From NCBI RefSeq assembly GCF_026262505.1, contig NC_067205.1, positions 13,640,001 to 13,704,000 on the forward strand: 64,000 bases of DNA, in the 5' to 3' direction. Below, piece after piece: positions 9,642-19,312 of the stretch. The stretch comes from Trichomonas vaginalis G3. Taxonomy: Eukaryota; Parabasalia; Trichomonadida; Trichomonadidae. The translations under genes were made by a program, and so were the position numbers. The notes beneath the pieces were generated by a model. That model saw nothing but the letters and a program-made list of their open reading frames with translations. It had not been told where the DNA came from and did no database searches. Position 1 is the stretch's first letter. Every line of letters starts with the position of its first letter.

Positions 9642-9709
9642 ATTAGAGCTGCTTTGTTATGATCTCCCTCATCAATTGATGAGAGATCTCATTATGAAGC
9701 AGCTCCAAT
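9642..9709 (+). repeat. Array 2 hairpin, 34-bp palindrome
   Basis: Arms 9642-9675 and 9676-9709 align without gaps over 34 positions, with two G-U, two A-C and three other mismatches. It is related in sequence to the hairpins at 9397 and 9750. Confidence 0.8.
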
Positions 9710-9749
9710 CGAACTAAAAACCTACATACAAATGAGTGAAAACAAATTC

Positions 9750-9817
9750 ATTAGAGTTGTTTTGCTTTGATTTCTCTCATCAGAAGATGAGAGATACCAG
9801 AACAAAACAACTCTAAT
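9750..9817 (+). repeat. Array 2 hairpin, 32-bp stem
   Basis: Arms 9750-9781 and 9786-9817 pair over 32 positions with one G-U, two A-C and one U-U; the loop is 4 nt. Confidence 0.85.
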
Positions 9818-9879
9818 CAAACTTTCTACACAACTCAGCACAGTATCAATGCAAAGTAATGCGTCTGTATCGTTAACAA

Positions 9880-9930
9880 GCAAAGTTGTTTCGGGTCCTT
9901 CCATTTTGGAAGAATTCGGAACAACTTTGC
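9880..9930 (+). repeat. Array 2 hairpin, 24-bp stem
   Basis: Arms 9880-9903 and 9907-9930 pair over 24 positions with three G-U and one C-A; the loop is 3 nt. Confidence 0.85.
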
Positions 9931-10154
9931 GAATTGATAGTGTAAACCCATATACATGAAAGCGTGCATGCATAAAGACAGGTATTGTCAGCAATGACTA
10001 CCTGCCCAGCTATGAGTGATCAGAGAATTACCATCTCAGGCTTTTTGAGAACGTTTCAGCCATGACCCTCGTATGTTGACTGTGAGAAAGGCATCCTTTA
10101 TCTGAAATAGATGCTTTTCCAACAATCAAATTCGAAGATCTTCGACGTTGTTGT

Positions 10155-10239
10155 AAAAAGAGAAGGAGAAGGAAAGAAGAGGAAGAAGAGGAAGAAGGAA
10201 AGGAAAAGAAGAAGAAGAAAAAAGAAAAAAAAAGAAGGA
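10155..10239 (+). repeat. Homopurine tract, 85 bases
   Basis: Only A and G occur from 10155 to 10239, mostly GAA/GGA units. The complementary strand is pure pyrimidine. Such tracts can form triplex DNA. The open frames across it on both strands are low-complexity artefacts. Confidence 0.85.
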
Positions 10240-10353
10240 CATATTAAATATAATGCGCACTTAATAGTGCCGAGGCGCGATTTTTTTGACCCTATATTAC
10301 CGCACGGCAATGTTTTTCTCGATTTTGTACAGCCATAAAAATTTGGGAATTAA

Positions 10354-12360
10354 GGATGCACACGAGAGGATCATGTAAACTTCAGAATTTAGAACCTTAT
10401 TTTTAGGCATTATCTTGGCTACCTATTTAGGCTCGAAAAGCAAAAAATATCAAAAAATACAACTTGAGTCCATTATGACCCTTTCATGGAGGTAGTTTTT
10501 ATCCGCTAGTATTTTCCCTTTGAATCTCTTTACAATTCGAAATCAAATTCAAACCTCAGTAGAAGAAAGGAAGAATCGACTTACTACGGTTGTAATACGA
10601 ATAAATACATATATTTAATTATTTTTATTTACATAATAATTGTTTGAAGCTCATATTCCATCAAATTTTTAAATAAAAACATTAAAATGTTGAAAATGTT
10701 CATATATTTTAATAGGGTTTTGGCACTTTATTGAGGAATTACTACATACATAGTCGAACTGAACTTGATATTTTGAAATTTAAATTATTTATCAAAATTA
10801 AAATTTAACTTGAAATTTATAATTATTTAGTCATATTTTGCATAATTCTAAGTAGATTTTGTAAAAAATCAAGAAAGAAAAATTTTAACGTGCTTTATTT
10901 TTTCTTTTTTATAATAATACATATTATTATATAATTAACATATTCATAATGTTTCACCCTTTCAAAAATATAATCCTCCTCCTCTCAAATAAACGTACAT
11001 ACGGGTGGCCTCTTTTTTCAAAAAATTAAAATTTGAAATTTTGGGCTCAAATATTAGAGATTTTTTCAACCTTCAACGATATATGTTGTCTATATCAGAC
11101 CTCCTTTCTTTTTGATACTTAACATTGTTCCTAAATCTTAGCCGTTAAGGCTGTTCTGAAAATATTTTTTTTTCGAAAAGATTCGAAAAAATTCGAGATT
11201 GGGACAAAGTTGCAATTCGGCACTTTTTGTAAAAAAATGGGGTCATACTCATAATGAATAGAGACTTATAGCCAAGTCTTGATATCATGCAGGGAGAATA
11301 TACATAGATAAGCAATTATATTTTATAGTAGTAGTATTCAGAAATTCTTACAATTTACAATACAATTTTCAAAAATGGATAAAGACTAATAGCCAAGTCT
11401 TGATATCATGCAGGGAGAAATATACATAGATAAGCAATTATATTTTATAGTAGTAGTATTCAGAAATTCTTACAATTTACAATACAATTTTCAAAAATGG
11501 ATAAAGACTAATAGCCAAGTCTTGATATCATGCAGGGAGAATATACATAGATAAGCAATTATATTTTATAGTAGTAGTATTCAGAAATTCTTACAATTTA
11601 CAATACAATTTTCAAAAATGGATAAAGACTAATAGCCAAGTCTTGATATCATGCAGGGAGACTCTCTACAAATACAAAAATTGATTATCATAAGGAAATA
11701 CAAATTTATCAATTTTCATGTGAAAATTACATAAATTTGTTCTCCAATAAATAGCAATAATACTTTGAATGTTATATTAAGTAATATAGCTTCAGGTAAA
11801 TAAGCTTACACTTCAAAAATATACTGTTTATTCATTAATTTTAAAAAAAGTCCAAATTATCTAATCTTGCTTACTCTTCCTTTAAACTTCTTTGTGCCAA
11901 ATTTAATATTGCCTTCAAAGATGGAATAAGGACATTAGGTTCAAAAATATTTTATTATACTCATTCGAAATTAAAAATAATAAAATTTATATATATTAAT
12001 TTCATTAATTCAAGGTTAAAAATCTCACCGGAAAAATAACCTCAGTGTGATAAATTTATCACCGGAAAAATTTACAATAAGGTTAATACCGAAAATATCG
12101 AAAAATCAACATTTAAGGTTAATTTAAGAGTATGCACTTTTGTCACCTACTCAAAAAATTCTTAAAATTCAAAAATCCCTTGATTCCTGAGGATTTTGGA
12201 AAAAAGTTTTTACATGAACATGTGTATATTATATGAAGTATATTGATAAGGTAAAAATCAAATTTTATTGCATATTCATCGAGAAAATAAACTAACGAAT
12301 CCCTCAAAATTGAGAGGGTAATCCTCCTCCTCTCAAATAAACGTACATACGGGTGCACCC
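10354..12360 (-). mobile_element. TTAA-flanked DNA element A, 2007 bp
   Basis: It is flanked by TTAA at 10350-10353 and 12361-12364. The ends are GGATGCAC and its near-inverse GTGCACCC. Both ends and most of the inside match, in reverse orientation, the 1041-bp element inside the kinase gene at 48753. TTAA targets are typical of piggyBac-type elements, but no transposase is present and the GGGTGC end is not the classical piggyBac end, so the family is uncertain. A motif of about 37 bases occurs twice inside, near 10968-11005 and 12319-12356. It holds about 1 kb, including a tandem array, that the kinase copy lacks. Confidence 0.8.
11263..11661. repeat. Tandem array, unit about 122 bp, 3.3 copies
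   Basis: Units begin GACT-A/T-ATAGCCAAGTC at 11263, 11384, 11506 and 11628 (periods 121, 122, 122). The copies are almost identical. The array is present in element A only. Confidence 0.9.
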
Positions 12361-12387
12361 TTAAACAGATTTCGTAAAGAGAATTAA

Positions 12388-12528
12388 GGGTGCCCTATAG
12401 ACGATAAACCTCCCTCAGAAAAGCACTTTTAAGGCTATTATATTGAGAACTAGAATCTGGATAATCCGTTCATTCGAGTTCTAATAAGGTTAATTTTGTG
12501 ATGTTTACATTATCGTTATAGGGCACCC
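12388..12528. mobile_element. TTAA-flanked MITE, 141 bp
   Basis: TTAA at 12384-12387 and 12529-12532 flank inverted ends GGGTGCCCTATA and TATAGGGCACCC, with CGATA pairing further in. The GGGTGC start links it to element A, 20 bases away, so the two probably use the same transposase. Confidence 0.8.
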
Positions 12529-12532
12529 TTAA

Positions 12533-13795
12533 ATAAACAATGGTAAAATTTTAATATAAACCGATGATAACAAGATCTATATAATTCTAACAATGAGGCA
12601 ATATGATCAATTATTACTCCATATCATTTCGTATAGAAGGCTTAGAAATCTTTGGATTTTTTTAAAATTTAGAAAAATATTGTTTTTAAAGATTCAGAAA
12701 CGAAAATTTATTGATAATATAAAATGAATATATAATCATATAATTAGATTCTAATAATTTCAATAATTGAAATCTTTATCGGGTGAATCATGAAAATTAG
12801 AAAATTTAGTGTGGTAAATTTAAGTAACAGAAGCTGGTTGTTATAGATATTGCATTTCGAAATTTGCACGATAATAAATTGAAAACCTGTAATTTAAATT
12901 CGTTTAACATCCATGTATTTACAAATTTTTATATTAATAGATTGTTTATATGAATTAAACCTATTTTTGTTTGAATCTCACTAAATCGAGACCATTCAAA
13001 ATATAAACATTTCAATCTAAAAACATCAACGTTTTAATCAAAATAATTGTGATTTTATATCAAAATAATTGTGATTTTATATCAAAATATCATTTACAAC
13101 ATATTGTTATGAATGTTCAGAATTATTTTGAGAATTGCAATTTTTGTGAATCCATTCAAATGATAAAAAATTAATATCATATATAACATATTATGATAAA
13201 TCAAAACACAAAGCAAAAAAGTGTGGGTTAAAATGAGAGCACACAATTTTTTTCTGAGAAATTGAAAATAGAATCATGATGTAATTACATTGTATGAATA
13301 ATAAATAATAATATTTAATAGTTTCCCAATTTTTATTTTTCATAATCAAAAGCACTTTTTAAAATATGAATACTCGAAAATTAAAATATCATTAAAATAT
13401 CATAAAAGTCCATTTTCTTCTGCTTTAACTAATCGATCACTGTTATGTAAAGTCTATCATTTTGAATCTCAATTTTTGGCGGTTAAATTTCCCTCTGATT
13501 TAAAATTTTGTTTACTCTTAATATTATCAAATTCATTGATAAATTATTCAAATTATTTCATACAAACAGAATCAAATTAGTTTATTATTATCTTAAGTAC
13601 ATTGTAACATAATTTAACTTCAATTATTTTGTAAGAAAACTCTTAAAATTTGAAATTTGATTTTTGAATTCTTCTCTCAAAATCATCGAGTTCCTTATAT
13701 AAACATCATAAATTGGAATATTTCTCCTTACCTAATATTTCTCAATCTTCCAGTTTTGAATAGTTGTATTCAATTTTTAACAAAACTTTAAAATA
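12533..13795. other. AT-rich intergenic upstream of the cyclase
   Basis: About 1.26 kb of very AT-rich sequence with a short direct repeat near 13040-13085 (CAAAATAATTGTGATTTTAT twice). No gene seen. Confidence 0.55.
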
Positions 13796-13801
13796 TCATT
13801 T
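13796..13801 (+). promoter_or_regulatory. Initiator (Inr) of the cyclase gene
   Basis: TCATTT six bases before the ATG at 13808; it fits the trichomonad initiator. Confidence 0.6.
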
Positions 13802-13807
13802 TAATAA

Positions 13808-16800
13808 ATGGAGGAAACCCAACCTACTGCCTCTGCAATATCAACAGATATTGCAGCCAGTTCGATGAGTAAATATGATGGTCTAATTGATATTCCTCTC
13901 ACTCACAGAATTATTGATTCTCTAATTTCGCTCTTCAACTACTTTGATATCTACGCGCCAAGGATGCAAATAGTTCATACTATCGTTACATTCTTCAGAT
14001 TCTTCCAACTTATTGGTGGCGCATTCATGGCTGCTAATGCAGATTCTTTTGCTACTGGCTCTTTGAGTTACAAGGCAATGAGCATATGCACAGTATTTTT
14101 CCATCTAGTTCCTCTTGAATATCGTCAGGGAAATGAAGGAATAATCCTTTATTCCATTAACGGATTACTTGCATTCTTCGGAATCTACCTAGTAGCCACA
14201 GCTTTCCTTTATAAATCTACATCTAAGGTTCCAAGAGTTTCTTGCATTGTTCTCTCCATTTTCATGGCCATTGGCCCATTTTTACTTATTCCAATTATCG
14301 CGCAATACTCCGGACAGCTACTTTCAGGATACATTATGAAGACATTCAAACCTGAACCAGAAAATATTGGTGCTATTATATTCTCAGGTGTCACTGTTAT
14401 CTTCTTCATGTGGATTCTTATCAAAGCTTACTCTATTGCACTTGTTTTCCGTCCAATGTCATTCGCATCAATAGAAGGATCTCCACAAACGAAGTTATTG
14501 ATCACAACTACAATAGTTACATTTGTCTCTTCCTTAACAACATATTTCACATACATTCCATCTGCTCCAATGATTATAATATCAATTTTCTGCTACTTTT
14601 ATTCAGCCACAACAGTTTTTAACTGCGGAACATTCGTAGACAGAAACCATCAGATTATTGTTCTTGCTGGTTCAATTGTTGGTATTGTTTTATGCTGCGC
14701 CAATATCTATATGAACTTCCAATTGAATGATCAATGGGGCCCAGAATTCTTTATTGGTTTCTTAGTTGTTTTAACTATCACTTTCATTTTTGTAACTCTA
14801 TTCATCAAGGCAAGAGGCTCTAGAGAGCTGAAATTATTAGATGAAATTGATGAGACACAAGACATTTTAGTTGTTAAGAAGAACAAATTCAAACAATTGT
14901 TAAGTACAGGGTTCTCATTCAACCATCCTTGCTGCATTAACTTTTCAATATTCAAACTTGCATTAAATGAATGGAAGGATGCTATTGATATATGGGCATT
15001 ATATGCAAAGTTCGTAGCAATATATCCAGAATCAGGTCCATTTCTTTCATTCATTGCTCAGAATGTTTCCAATATTCGTTCAAGAGATAGTATGATTGAC
15101 ATTATCTTGAATTCCACTAGCCATATCATCAAAACAAGAGAAACAAAATTCACGCCCCAATTAAAGACCAAAATTTCCAAATTAGGTAAAGAATTTATGA
15201 AGACTAAGAATAGACTTCGTAACATTTGGGATTTAGTTCTTCAAGGAAACATCAATGAAATGAACACAGCTATTAAAAGATCTCAGGACAGTGTTAAAAA
15301 CTGCGAAGTAGATATGAATCATTTAAAGCAGCAATATCCAAACAACAGATTTGTTTATAGACAATATGTTATGTTCCTTAATGACATCAAAGGAGATCCA
15401 ATTGCTGCAAGAGCTGCCAAAGAAGATCTTATCAAACTACAAAGAGGAATATATGTTGCAGAAGATACTGTTCATGAATTGGGTATTGAAGCATTTCCAA
15501 ATATTCCTAAAGTTTGCGTTGAAAGTGGCGGACTTATCAAGCAAATCGTAGAATGCGAAAGTGTTGAAGATATGACAACATATGATGAAAACGAACAATT
15601 TAATATTGATGCAATCGAACAGATCACCAAGCAGATTGAAAAGCATTCAGTTCTTGCAATCAGATATATGTATAAATCAACTGTCCTTGCTTTTATATGC
15701 GTTGTTTTGGTACCTTTGGTTGCATTGATTCTTGGATTTTATGTGTTCAAAGCAGATCTTGAAGAACCAATTGAATTCATGCAAGGAATCGCCTACACCA
15801 AGAATATTGCATCAATGCTTGCTGCTCTTGTTGGAAGGTTTTTATTTGACAAATTAGATGATCCATATAATCCAGGAAAGAAACTCATGGAGCCTTTAGA
15901 CCTAATTGAAGGATTTAATATGGATGCTTTTGGAAATTCAAGGAATACAGAAGATATAATGAAGTATATTGCAAATCAAGTATCAACTGCAAACGCATTG
16001 ATGTCAAAAGTAAGATCATTCAAACCAGGAAACAAATATGCAGAATTAGTTAGAGAGTACTTGTTTACAACAGATTATTGTAACTTCACAATATATCTTA
16101 ACAATACATATGTAATTACAAATCCAACAGATATACCAAGTGCAAGCTATATGATTGCTAATCATGTAGGAAAACTTTTGGGTATTGAAAAGATTACACC
16201 AGAAATTGCAAAAGGAACAGATTCATTGACTGCAAGAAATAATAACTATCAAGCGGCATCAATGCTCAGCTTATCATTAAGAACAATGCTTGAATATTTG
16301 AAAGAACAAAACAGAAAACTTCAGATAATATTCGACATTGTACTTTATATATTATTAGGTTTTGCAGTCATTATTTTCCCAATTATTTATTTAACACAAG
16401 TTAGAATGTTAAGACGAAACCGCTATGAGATCCTTTCAATCTTAACAACTCTTCCAAAAACTGTAATATCATCAATTTCATATTCTTTCAAATCAAAGGA
16501 CAATTCAGATAAGAATACAATAAGTTCGACGGATTCAACATCCAATTTAGAACTCAACAGGCAAGAAGAAAGCATAATTAAATTATTCTCTTCTATTTCT
16601 GATGGTTCTTCCAAAGCATCAATTGAATTGGCTAATTTAATCTGTTTCATTATCATCTTCGGATTGACTTGCTTCGCATATTATACTTCTACTAATTGTT
16701 ATTCAACATCAGCAAATAATTTAATATATAATGCTCATCATATCAATTATGTTTTCGCTTCTAATACATATATGTTTGCTGTTGTTGCAAGAATTTTCAA

Positions 16801-18457
16801 AATTGCTCTTGCAAAATATCATCCAGTATTCGAAGATTCAATCATTAATGTTAACAAAGAAATCAATAGAATGAAAGAAACAATTCCAAAAGTTGTTAAT
16901 TACTTCCAAAGCATTTATCTTGGTGGCTCAGATCCAAAGGAAGTTCCATTTACTGAATTAACTACAGTTATTGATACAGCTTCTGCTACACTAACTTGTC
17001 CAGGAATTTATAAACCACCAACTAATGTTGCTGATAGTGTACATTGCTTTAATTCAGATCAACAATACTCAGTTGCAACTGCATTAATAATGTACTACTA
17101 TGTTACAATGCAGGAAGGAATATGGCCATCTCCAAAAGATGAAGAACTTCAAGATCTTTGGCAAATTGGTCCAATTGAATTATATCAAACATTCTTTTCA
17201 AAGGCAGGAGATATGATTGTACCAATTATTGTAGATTGTATTGAAGAACAATCTCAGAAACAAATTGTTCATTCTTGTGCTTTCATTTGCTTAGTATTTT
17301 TAGTATCAATTGTTATCATCATTCTTATTAAGAATGAAGATAATTTACTTAAATTCACACTGAAGTTATTCCTAAGATGCCCACCACAATCAATCTTAGG
17401 AAATTCAAGAGTCATGGATCTTCTTTCTGGAAATTACAATTTCCACTCTGAAGATTTGTCTGAAAGGCATGTTTGGTTCTCAAATGAAGTCGTTAATAAA
17501 TTAAATGATGTTGTCATTGTCTGCCAGGAAGAAACAAGCAAAATTGTAACTGTCAATGCAGCATTTGAAGCAATGTTCGACATTAAACAATCAGAAATTG
17601 CCAATAAGAATATCAAAGAATTCTTCACTCCAGAAAGATTTGTAAGCACTGAATCAATCGAAAAAGTTTTCTCGCAAATTACAAATCTTGTTTATAAAAA
17701 GAGTGATGGTAATAAAGTTTATTTAGAGTGGTCATCAACTTGCGTTAGCGGCCGTAGAATCTTTTCAGGAAGAGATCAAACACATAATGTCATGCATGAA
17801 ATGCTCATTGCTGATGAAAAGAGAAAATCAGATTCAATGTTGGCTTCGATTTTACCACCAATGTTAGTTCCAAGAGTTCAAGCAGGAGAAAAGAATATTT
17901 CTTTTGCTGTCAAGTCTGTTACAGTTTTATTCTTAGATGTTGTTGAATTCACACCATGGTGTGAATCTCATGATGCTCAATACGTTATGAGAATGCTCAA
18001 CATCATGTTCAAAGAATATGATGCAATCACAAATGCTCACAAGACAATGACTAAGATCAAGTGCATCGGTGATTGCTATATGGCTGCCGGCGGTATCTTT
18101 GATGAAGTAAATCAGCCAGCAATTCACGCTAAAGAAGTTGTAGATTTCGGATGTCAGGTAATTAAAAAGCTTTTAGAGATTGATGAGCGTGAAAATGAGA
18201 CATTAAGAATCAGAGTTGGTATTAATACAGGAGGTCCAATTGTCGCTGGAGTAATTGGAACAGAAAAACCAACTTTCGAAATATTAGGTCCAGCAATTAA
18301 TATCGCACATGAAATGGAACATCATGGTGTTCCAATGAAAGTTCATATCTCAAGACCAGTTTACGAATTAATTTATGGTCAGAGTTTTGACATCAAAGAA
18401 AGAGGAGAAATTGATGTCAAAGGCGGAAAAATGTTTACTTATATTGTGGAGCCTTAA
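13808..18457 (+). CDS. Class III adenylyl cyclase, multi-membrane-span, 1549 aa
   Basis: A large integral membrane cyclase making cAMP from ATP. The N-terminal half has many hydrophobic spans, then soluble stretches, further spans near residues 620, 840, 950 and 1165, a PAS-like domain at about 1230-1330 (NDVVIVCQEETSK onward), and the cyclase domain at about 1360-1549. The metal-binding aspartates are D1377 (LFLDVVEF) and D1422 (CIGDCYMAAGG). K1418 sits where adenylyl cyclases have Lys and guanylyl cyclases Glu, so ATP is the likely substrate; E1491 stands where Asp is usual. N1498 is kept, but the transition-state Arg four residues on is replaced by Glu (E1502), which may lower activity or need a partner chain. 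T. vaginalis has many such receptor-like cyclases. The start is supported by the initiator; the gene ends in TAAA. Confidence 0.92.
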   Translation: MEETQPTASAISTDIAASSMSKYDGLIDIPLTHRIIDSLISLFNYFDIYAPRMQIVHTIVTFFRFFQLIGGAFMAANADSFATGSLSYKAMSICTVFFHLVPLEYRQGNEGIILYSINGLLAFFGIYLVATAFLYKSTSKVPRVSCIVLSIFMAIGPFLLIPIIAQYSGQLLSGYIMKTFKPEPENIGAIIFSGVTVIFFMWILIKAYSIALVFRPMSFASIEGSPQTKLLITTTIVTFVSSLTTYFTYIPSAPMIIISIFCYFYSATTVFNCGTFVDRNHQIIVLAGSIVGIVLCCANIYMNFQLNDQWGPEFFIGFLVVLTITFIFVTLFIKARGSRELKLLDEIDETQDILVVKKNKFKQLLSTGFSFNHPCCINFSIFKLALNEWKDAIDIWALYAKFVAIYPESGPFLSFIAQNVSNIRSRDSMIDIILNSTSHIIKTRETKFTPQLKTKISKLGKEFMKTKNRLRNIWDLVLQGNINEMNTAIKRSQDSVKNCEVDMNHLKQQYPNNRFVYRQYVMFLNDIKGDPIAARAAKEDLIKLQRGIYVAEDTVHELGIEAFPNIPKVCVESGGLIKQIVECESVEDMTTYDENEQFNIDAIEQITKQIEKHSVLAIRYMYKSTVLAFICVVLVPLVALILGFYVFKADLEEPIEFMQGIAYTKNIASMLAALVGRFLFDKLDDPYNPGKKLMEPLDLIEGFNMDAFGNSRNTEDIMKYIANQVSTANALMSKVRSFKPGNKYAELVREYLFTTDYCNFTIYLNNTYVITNPTDIPSASYMIANHVGKLLGIEKITPEIAKGTDSLTARNNNYQAASMLSLSLRTMLEYLKEQNRKLQIIFDIVLYILLGFAVIIFPIIYLTQVRMLRRNRYEILSILTTLPKTVISSISYSFKSKDNSDKNTISSTDSTSNLELNRQEESIIKLFSSISDGSSKASIELANLICFIIIFGLTCFAYYTSTNCYSTSANNLIYNAHHINYVFASNTYMFAVVARIFKIALAKYHPVFEDSIINVNKEINRMKETIPKVVNYFQSIYLGGSDPKEVPFTELTTVIDTASATLTCPGIYKPPTNVADSVHCFNSDQQYSVATALIMYYYVTMQEGIWPSPKDEELQDLWQIGPIELYQTFFSKAGDMIVPIIVDCIEEQSQKQIVHSCAFICLVFLVSIVIIILIKNEDNLLKFTLKLFLRCPPQSILGNSRVMDLLSGNYNFHSEDLSERHVWFSNEVVNKLNDVVIVCQEETSKIVTVNAAFEAMFDIKQSEIANKNIKEFFTPERFVSTESIEKVFSQITNLVYKKSDGNKVYLEWSSTCVSGRRIFSGRDQTHNVMHEMLIADEKRKSDSMLASILPPMLVPRVQAGEKNISFAVKSVTVLFLDVVEFTPWCESHDAQYVMRMLNIMFKEYDAITNAHKTMTKIKCIGDCYMAAGGIFDEVNQPAIHAKEVVDFGCQVIKKLLEIDERENETLRIRVGINTGGPIVAGVIGTEKPTFEILGPAINIAHEMEHHGVPMKVHISRPVYELIYGQSFDIKERGEIDVKGGKMFTYIVEP

Positions 18458-19306
18458 AAAAGCTCTTTGTTATTAAAATAAAGTATAGTTTTTAGAGTTT
18501 TATTAATTTGTATCTTATGAAGTAATTATAAATTAGATAGACTAACTATTTGTATACGAAAATATATCATTATATTATTGAATAATTTTATGGATCTGAA
18601 ATCTAAAATATAATTGAACAAATTCATAATATATCGTCAGTAAAACCTACGGAAATCTGTATTAATCAATCTTGAAAGATTTCGGTGTTATTTGATGAAG
18701 GCAAATTTAAATCTAAGCGCAGAAATACAAATCTATTTCAGAGGAGCTTGGCCTTATGGAAGTGTGATAATTTGCCTTGAACCAAATGATTTATCTAGCA
18801 GATTATTTCAATGAGCTATATTAAACTAAAAAATTGGAACCGATGCTAGATTCACTCGAATACGACTTTAGATTTGTATTATAATCAATCCTATTATCGC
18901 ATGATCTATCATAGCTTTCTCCCAAATGATCTCAATTCGATTGAGTAAAAATTGCAATTGTGTGAGCAGAAATTTAAAATCTCTGAAGTTCGTAGTTAAA
19001 TGAATATTATCCTATATTTTTAACATATCATATGACTATAATACGGTAGGCGTCACATTTTTCATCGTCGTCATTTATAGAACGATAAAATCAACAAAAA
19101 TTTAACTAAATTCCAATATTTACATTAAAATAGGCCAATCAACTTTCTGGCGACCAATCTTCATTCAATTTTTGATAGGGTTTGAGCCAATGATCATTCA
19201 GGGGTTTCTCCTTATTACACATTAGGTTAATATCCATATTTTGCATTATGTGAACTGACCCATAGATATTTTATATTCAAAAATTCAATGAATTGAGAAC
19301 TTTGAT
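18458..19306. other. Intergenic spacer between cyclase and PFK
   Basis: About 850 bases without a gene. AAGGCAAATT near 18707 and AATTTGCCTT near 18771 form one inverted pair. Confidence 0.5.
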
Positions 19307-19312
19307 TCATTT
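19307..19312 (+). promoter_or_regulatory. Initiator (Inr) of the PFK gene
   Basis: TCATTT directly touches the ATG at 19313, giving a 5' leader of only about four bases, as is common for highly expressed trichomonad genes. Confidence 0.65.

Larger units (their letters stand above)
9171..10004 (+). repeat. Hairpin array 2
   Basis: It opens with the same header as array 1: ACGTTAATTTTTAATTTGCT, then a GCTCGGC/GCCGAGC hairpin at 9189-9206. Strong foldbacks follow at 9397, 9642, 9750 and 9880, plus short ones at 9366-9385 and near 9979-10004. The first three strong ones share the arm start ATTAGAG-T/C-TG and are related to one another. A linker (TTCTACACA to AGTAATGCG) occurs near 9470-9510 and again near 9823-9862, so part of the array arose by duplication. 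Confidence 0.65.

Noticed and set aside
10098-10338. Open frames on both strands rich in Lys/Glu or Phe/Leu
   Set aside because: Low-complexity translation of the homopurine tract.
11263-11661. Possible CRISPR array
   Set aside because: The units are almost identical over their whole 122 bases with no variable spacers, so it is a plain tandem repeat.
12143-12358. 71-codon minus-strand frame sharing sequence with the kinase open frame
   Set aside because: The shared part is the TTAA element itself, not kinase coding sequence.
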